Source: JAYRSJ01 sp041920215
Lineage (GTDB): Bacteria > Pseudomonadota > Gammaproteobacteria > Burkholderiales > Burkholderiaceae_C
NCBI GenBank assembly: GCA_041920215.1
Contig: JAYRSJ010000039.1
Coordinates: 1 to 25,269, forward strand
Reading direction: 5' to 3'
DNA: 25,269 nucleotides
This document shows, one piece after another, positions 22,678 to 25,269 of this stretch; position 1 is the first letter of the stretch; every line of letters begins with the position of its first letter. Under the pieces are notes generated by a model that was not told the DNA's origin, made no database searches, and saw only the letters and a program-made list of their open reading frames with translations. The position numbers were made by a program, and so were the translations under genes.

Positions 22678-22899
22678 TCACGCGATCGGGTCATCTGGCC
22701 CCAAGCCGGGCACACCCTCCATCAGGGACCAATCGATGGCCAGAGCCAGCACCTCCGCGTTCGGAGGGTCCACGCACTCACCCGTCTTGAAGTCCAGCAG
22801 CGCATGCCCCTCGCCGTCGAATGCATCCAGGCTGTGCCCGATTTCCAGCCCGTGCAACGCGAGGGCCTGCTCAATTTCCACCTTGCGGGCAGCGTCCAT
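22678..22899 (-). CDS. Small hypothetical protein (73 residues)
   Basis: An unrecognised acidic protein, starting MDAARKVEIEQALALHGLEI and then reading DAFDGEGHALLDFKTGECVD, ending near GVPGLGPDDPIA. ATG 22899 has GGAG 8 bases upstream. An in-frame GTG at 22920 would add seven residues (VFELEIG) but lacks a ribosome binding site. It follows the DUF3560/methyltransferase gene by about 60 bp and is probably co-transcribed with it. Confidence 0.6.
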   Translation of the reverse strand: MDAARKVEIEQALALHGLEIGHSLDAFDGEGHALLDFKTGECVDPPNAEVLALAIDWSLMEGVPGLGPDDPIA

Positions 22900-22960
22900 G
22901 CCGATCTCCAGTTCGAACACTCGGAGGGCGCCCGCTGCGAAGGTCGGGCGCCCGTGACGC

Positions 22961-25108
22961 TCAGTCGCTGACGCGTTCGGCCGTGGCTCGCATCAACAGC
23001 AGCACCGCGCGGACATTGGTCCCGGCGAAGGTTCCCGCCGGCAGCTCCTCCCAGTGCTCGGCTAGACCGCGAAGCGCCTCGGCTTGACGCGGCCCGCCGG
23101 CGACGATGGACACCAGGCGGCCGCCGAGCTTGAGGAACTGCAGAGCGTGGCGAACGTGGCGAATGTCGGCGACCTGGCCGAAGGGGGGATTCATCAGCAC
23201 GGCGTCGAACTGGCCAGTGCGCTCGGGCGTGATGTCCAAAAAGTCGGCGCAGAACACGCTCAGCGTTTGCGGCCCCAGGCGCTGGGCCTCGAAGCGCTGG
23301 CACAGGTGCTGGGCCAGGGTGTCGTTCTGCTCGACGGCCTGCACGATGCAGCCAGCGGCCAGGGCAGGCGCCACCAGGGCGCCGGTGCCGGCGCTGGGCT
23401 CCAGCACGCGCTCACCCGGCTGCAGCTCTGCCAGTTCAGCCACGCGCGCGGCCAGCTCGGGCGGGGTCGGGAACAGATCCACGGCGCCGACCACCTCGAC
23501 CGACTGAGGCGCAGTCTCGGCCAGGGCCTTGGCGGCGGCCAGGCCTTGGGTGATGGGGTCGGCAGCCTTGCGCTCCTGGGCGCTTTGGCGACGCTCGTCC
23601 TGCGCCTGCAGGGTGGCAGAGTCGCGCTCAGGGGCAGCGACGGCGGGTGCGGCCTCCAGGGCCGGAGGATCCACGCGCTTGGCGTCGGTGATGTACACGA
23701 AGTGGTACTTGTGGCGCCAGTTGGCGCGGGCCAGGCTGTCGGGCAGCTCGGGGGTGGGCAAGAAGCTGCCCGCTGCGGCCTTGCGACGGTGGGCGCCGTG
23801 CTCGGCGCTGGCCGGCGCCTTCTTGTGGGCGCGGTAGTCGGAAGGGATGGCGTCCCATTCGGCCTTGGTAATGGCCACGCTGTGGGCGTCGGGGTAATTG
23901 CACAGCTTGCCAGTTCCAGCCGCCTTGGCGGCGGCTTGGCTGGCCTCCTCCGTGGGCGCCTGGTAGTCCTTGATTTCCTCCAGACCACGCACGCGCACGA
24001 AGCGGGCATTGGTGCTGACGCTAACCGCCTTACCGTCCACCTTGTTGATGCGCATGATGGTCAGCCACTCACTACCGATCAGGACGCGGCCGCCCACGGC
24101 CAGAGGCCAGCGCTCCGCCATGTCCTGCACGCCGATCTGCTCGCCCAGCAGCGCGCGCTCGTAGGCGAGGCGGTTCTCGTAGTGCCGAGCCCAGCGCTCG
24201 TAGTGCGCCAGGGTCGCGCCACACGCCGCCTCCACCAGCTGCAGGGCTTGCTGGGGGTCGGTAACGATGCCGTCCTTGATGGCGCTCCACAGGCCCATGC
24301 GCCCCTCGTACTGGCTGGCGGGCAGTTCGCGCGGGAACTTGGCCAGGGTGAATTCCCAGCTGTAGTGCAGGTAGTTCGCCAGGCTCTGGGCGCGCTCGAT
24401 GGTCAGGCCGGGCTTGCGCCAGGCGTCCAGGTGCGTCTGAGCGGTCTGGACTTCCTTCTGGGCCTTGCGCAGGTCGGCCTCCAGGCCTTTGATGCGACGG
24501 GCGCGCACATCGGGGCGTGCCTTGTAATCGGCATGAGCCAGAGCGCCGCGCGCGCGCTCCTGCCAGTAGGCGGCGGTTTCCCAGGCGTTGACGGCGGCGC
24601 CCATGGCGCGCTGCATGCGCTCTTGATCTTTGCGAGCGCGGCGCTCGCTGTGGTGGCCAACGAGGATGGGCTGGCCCATCTCGAAGCGCTGGCCGATCTT
24701 GTGGACGGCTTCCTGCAGCTGGGCGCCTTGGCGCTGACGGGCGGCGCTGTGGCCGGCGAAGCGCTCGGCGCGCTCGGCCTGGCGTTCGGCCAGGGTCATC
24801 TCCTCGGGTTCAATGCTGCCGCACAGCTCCAGCAGCAGCTCCTCGCGCGCGGGCGTCCACATCCCCGCCACAAAAATCTCCTGCCGGGGCGCCCAAGAGA
24901 AACCCGCAGCCTTCACGCGCTCATAGGTCGCAGCATCCAGGCGGCACGCCGGATAGAGGCGCAGCTTGTTGTCCTCCGGGCTGTAGGTGGCCGCGTGCAG
25001 CGGGCCCGAGTCTTCAACGGCTGCTTCCTGGCGAGTCGCGCCGGGGTGCGGGGCGAAGGGCCCTGCTTCAACAGTTGCGCTGGTGTCGAGCTGGCTGAGT
25101 TCGGTCAT
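22961..25108 (-). CDS. DUF3560-like protein fused to a C-terminal SAM-dependent methyltransferase domain
   Basis: A 715-residue protein. Residues ~1-35 are low-complexity. About 40-100 (YSPEDNKLRLYPACRLDAAT, RVKAAGFSWAPRQEIFVAGM) and the long helical region to ~340 (ERQAERAERFAGHSAARQRQ, IGQRFEMGQPILVGHHSERR) match what I know as DUF3560 proteins of conjugative elements. A middle domain contains VGGRVLIGSEWLTIMRINKV. The C-terminus (about 545-715) is a methyltransferase: LFPTPPELAARVAELA, motif I LEPSAGTGALV (near 568), and catalytic motif IV LMNPPFGQV (near 639), as in N6-adenine or N4-cytosine DNA methylases. It could protect the element from restriction during transfer. AAGGAG precedes ATG 25108, and leader R1 copy C lies directly upstream. 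No target-recognition domain is obvious. Confidence 0.8.
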   Translation of the reverse strand: MTELSQLDTSATVEAGPFAPHPGATRQEAAVEDSGPLHAATYSPEDNKLRLYPACRLDAATYERVKAAGFSWAPRQEIFVAGMWTPAREELLLELCGSIEPEEMTLAERQAERAERFAGHSAARQRQGAQLQEAVHKIGQRFEMGQPILVGHHSERRARKDQERMQRAMGAAVNAWETAAYWQERARGALAHADYKARPDVRARRIKGLEADLRKAQKEVQTAQTHLDAWRKPGLTIERAQSLANYLHYSWEFTLAKFPRELPASQYEGRMGLWSAIKDGIVTDPQQALQLVEAACGATLAHYERWARHYENRLAYERALLGEQIGVQDMAERWPLAVGGRVLIGSEWLTIMRINKVDGKAVSVSTNARFVRVRGLEEIKDYQAPTEEASQAAAKAAGTGKLCNYPDAHSVAITKAEWDAIPSDYRAHKKAPASAEHGAHRRKAAAGSFLPTPELPDSLARANWRHKYHFVYITDAKRVDPPALEAAPAVAAPERDSATLQAQDERRQSAQERKAADPITQGLAAAKALAETAPQSVEVVGAVDLFPTPPELAARVAELAELQPGERVLEPSAGTGALVAPALAAGCIVQAVEQNDTLAQHLCQRFEAQRLGPQTLSVFCADFLDITPERTGQFDAVLMNPPFGQVADIRHVRHALQFLKLGGRLVSIVAGGPRQAEALRGLAEHWEELPAGTFAGTNVRAVLLLMRATAERVSD

Positions 25109-25142
25109 GGTGACTCCTTGTGTGGTGAAGGGGGCTGCTCCC

Positions 25143-25269
25143 CGGGTCGTCGCGACGCCAAAAGAGCGAGCGGACCGGGCAGAGCCAGGGCACGCCCGCA
25201 AGCCGCAGCCGAACGAAGAGAGGACCGGGTGAGGACGTGGGCGCAGCCGCACCCTTGCGCTGCCCGGGC
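25143..25269 (-). ncRNA. Structured leader R1, copy C (cut by the window end)
   Basis: The first 127 bp, counted from the gene side, match copies A and B almost exactly. The ~35 bp next to the start codon (25109-25142) diverge, so the conserved unit begins at the closing helix arm (GGGTCGTCG and CGACGCCA, 25144-25160). The opposite arm would lie beyond the window. It precedes a methyltransferase-domain gene, which fits the genes reported behind radC-motif RNAs. Confidence 0.5.

Noticed and set aside
22521..22715. Minus-strand ORF through repeat R2
   Set aside because: It spans the repeat and its hairpin, has no ribosome binding site and is disrupted in the other R2 copy by a one-base indel, so the repeat is not selected as coding sequence.

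Overview
The window (25.3 kb, GC-rich, SD-led and tightly overlapping genes) looks like accessory DNA of a high-GC Proteobacterium. A beta-proteobacterium such as a Burkholderiales or Comamonadaceae member, or a Pseudomonas or Xanthomonas relative, would fit. It appears to sit inside an integrative or conjugative element. That placement rests on the style of the right-hand genes and on repeated leader sequences; no integrase or conjugation gene is present to prove it.

Layout. (1) 1-123: the end of an insertion sequence, probably IS21-like, with two 20-bp direct repeats and the start of a leftward gene. (2) 127-1717, plus strand: a WYL-domain transcriptional regulator, a small frameshifted gene, a promoter/operator region with a short inverted repeat, and a small excisionase-type HTH protein. 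(3) 1714-15643, plus strand: a complete BREX phage-defence operon in the order brxE-brxA-brxB-brxC-pglX-pglZ-brxL. Most junctions overlap or abut, so it is probably one transcription unit. (4) 15744-16943, minus strand: an unrecognised 399-residue protein in somewhat less GC-rich DNA. (5) 16950-25269, minus strand: very GC-rich mobile-element cargo. It comprises a DUF3560-like protein fused to a DNA methyltransferase-like domain, several small proteins, a PP-loop (PAPS-reductase-like) ATPase, and a tRNA-guanine-transglycosylase-like protein followed by a truncated 'FVFGDN' protein. Three copies of a ~190-bp structured leader precede three of these genes, and two copies of a second ~140-bp repeat follow the preceding operons.

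How the genes fit together. In BREX, PglX methylates host DNA at a specific adenine, and BrxC (ATPase), PglZ (phosphatase-fold), BrxA, BrxB and BrxL act together to block phage replication. Two things look unusual here. The gene set combines BrxE, a hallmark of type 6 BREX, with BrxL, a hallmark of types 1 and 4, instead of the type 6 BrxD-BrxHI pair. In addition, BrxL ends in a domain resembling the phospholipase-D-like C-terminal domain of the eukaryotic ESCRT-III-binding protein MITD1, attached by a Pro/Ala/Thr-rich linker, where a Lon-type protease domain is expected. The right-hand cargo carries a second possible novelty: a TGT-like enzyme and a PP-loop enzyme in adjacent operons, suggestive of nucleic-acid base modification, with genes apparently governed by duplicated structured leaders that resemble the reported genomic context of radC-motif RNAs.

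No tRNA, rRNA, CRISPR array or replication origin was found. All family assignments come from reading the sequence by eye; no database search was run.
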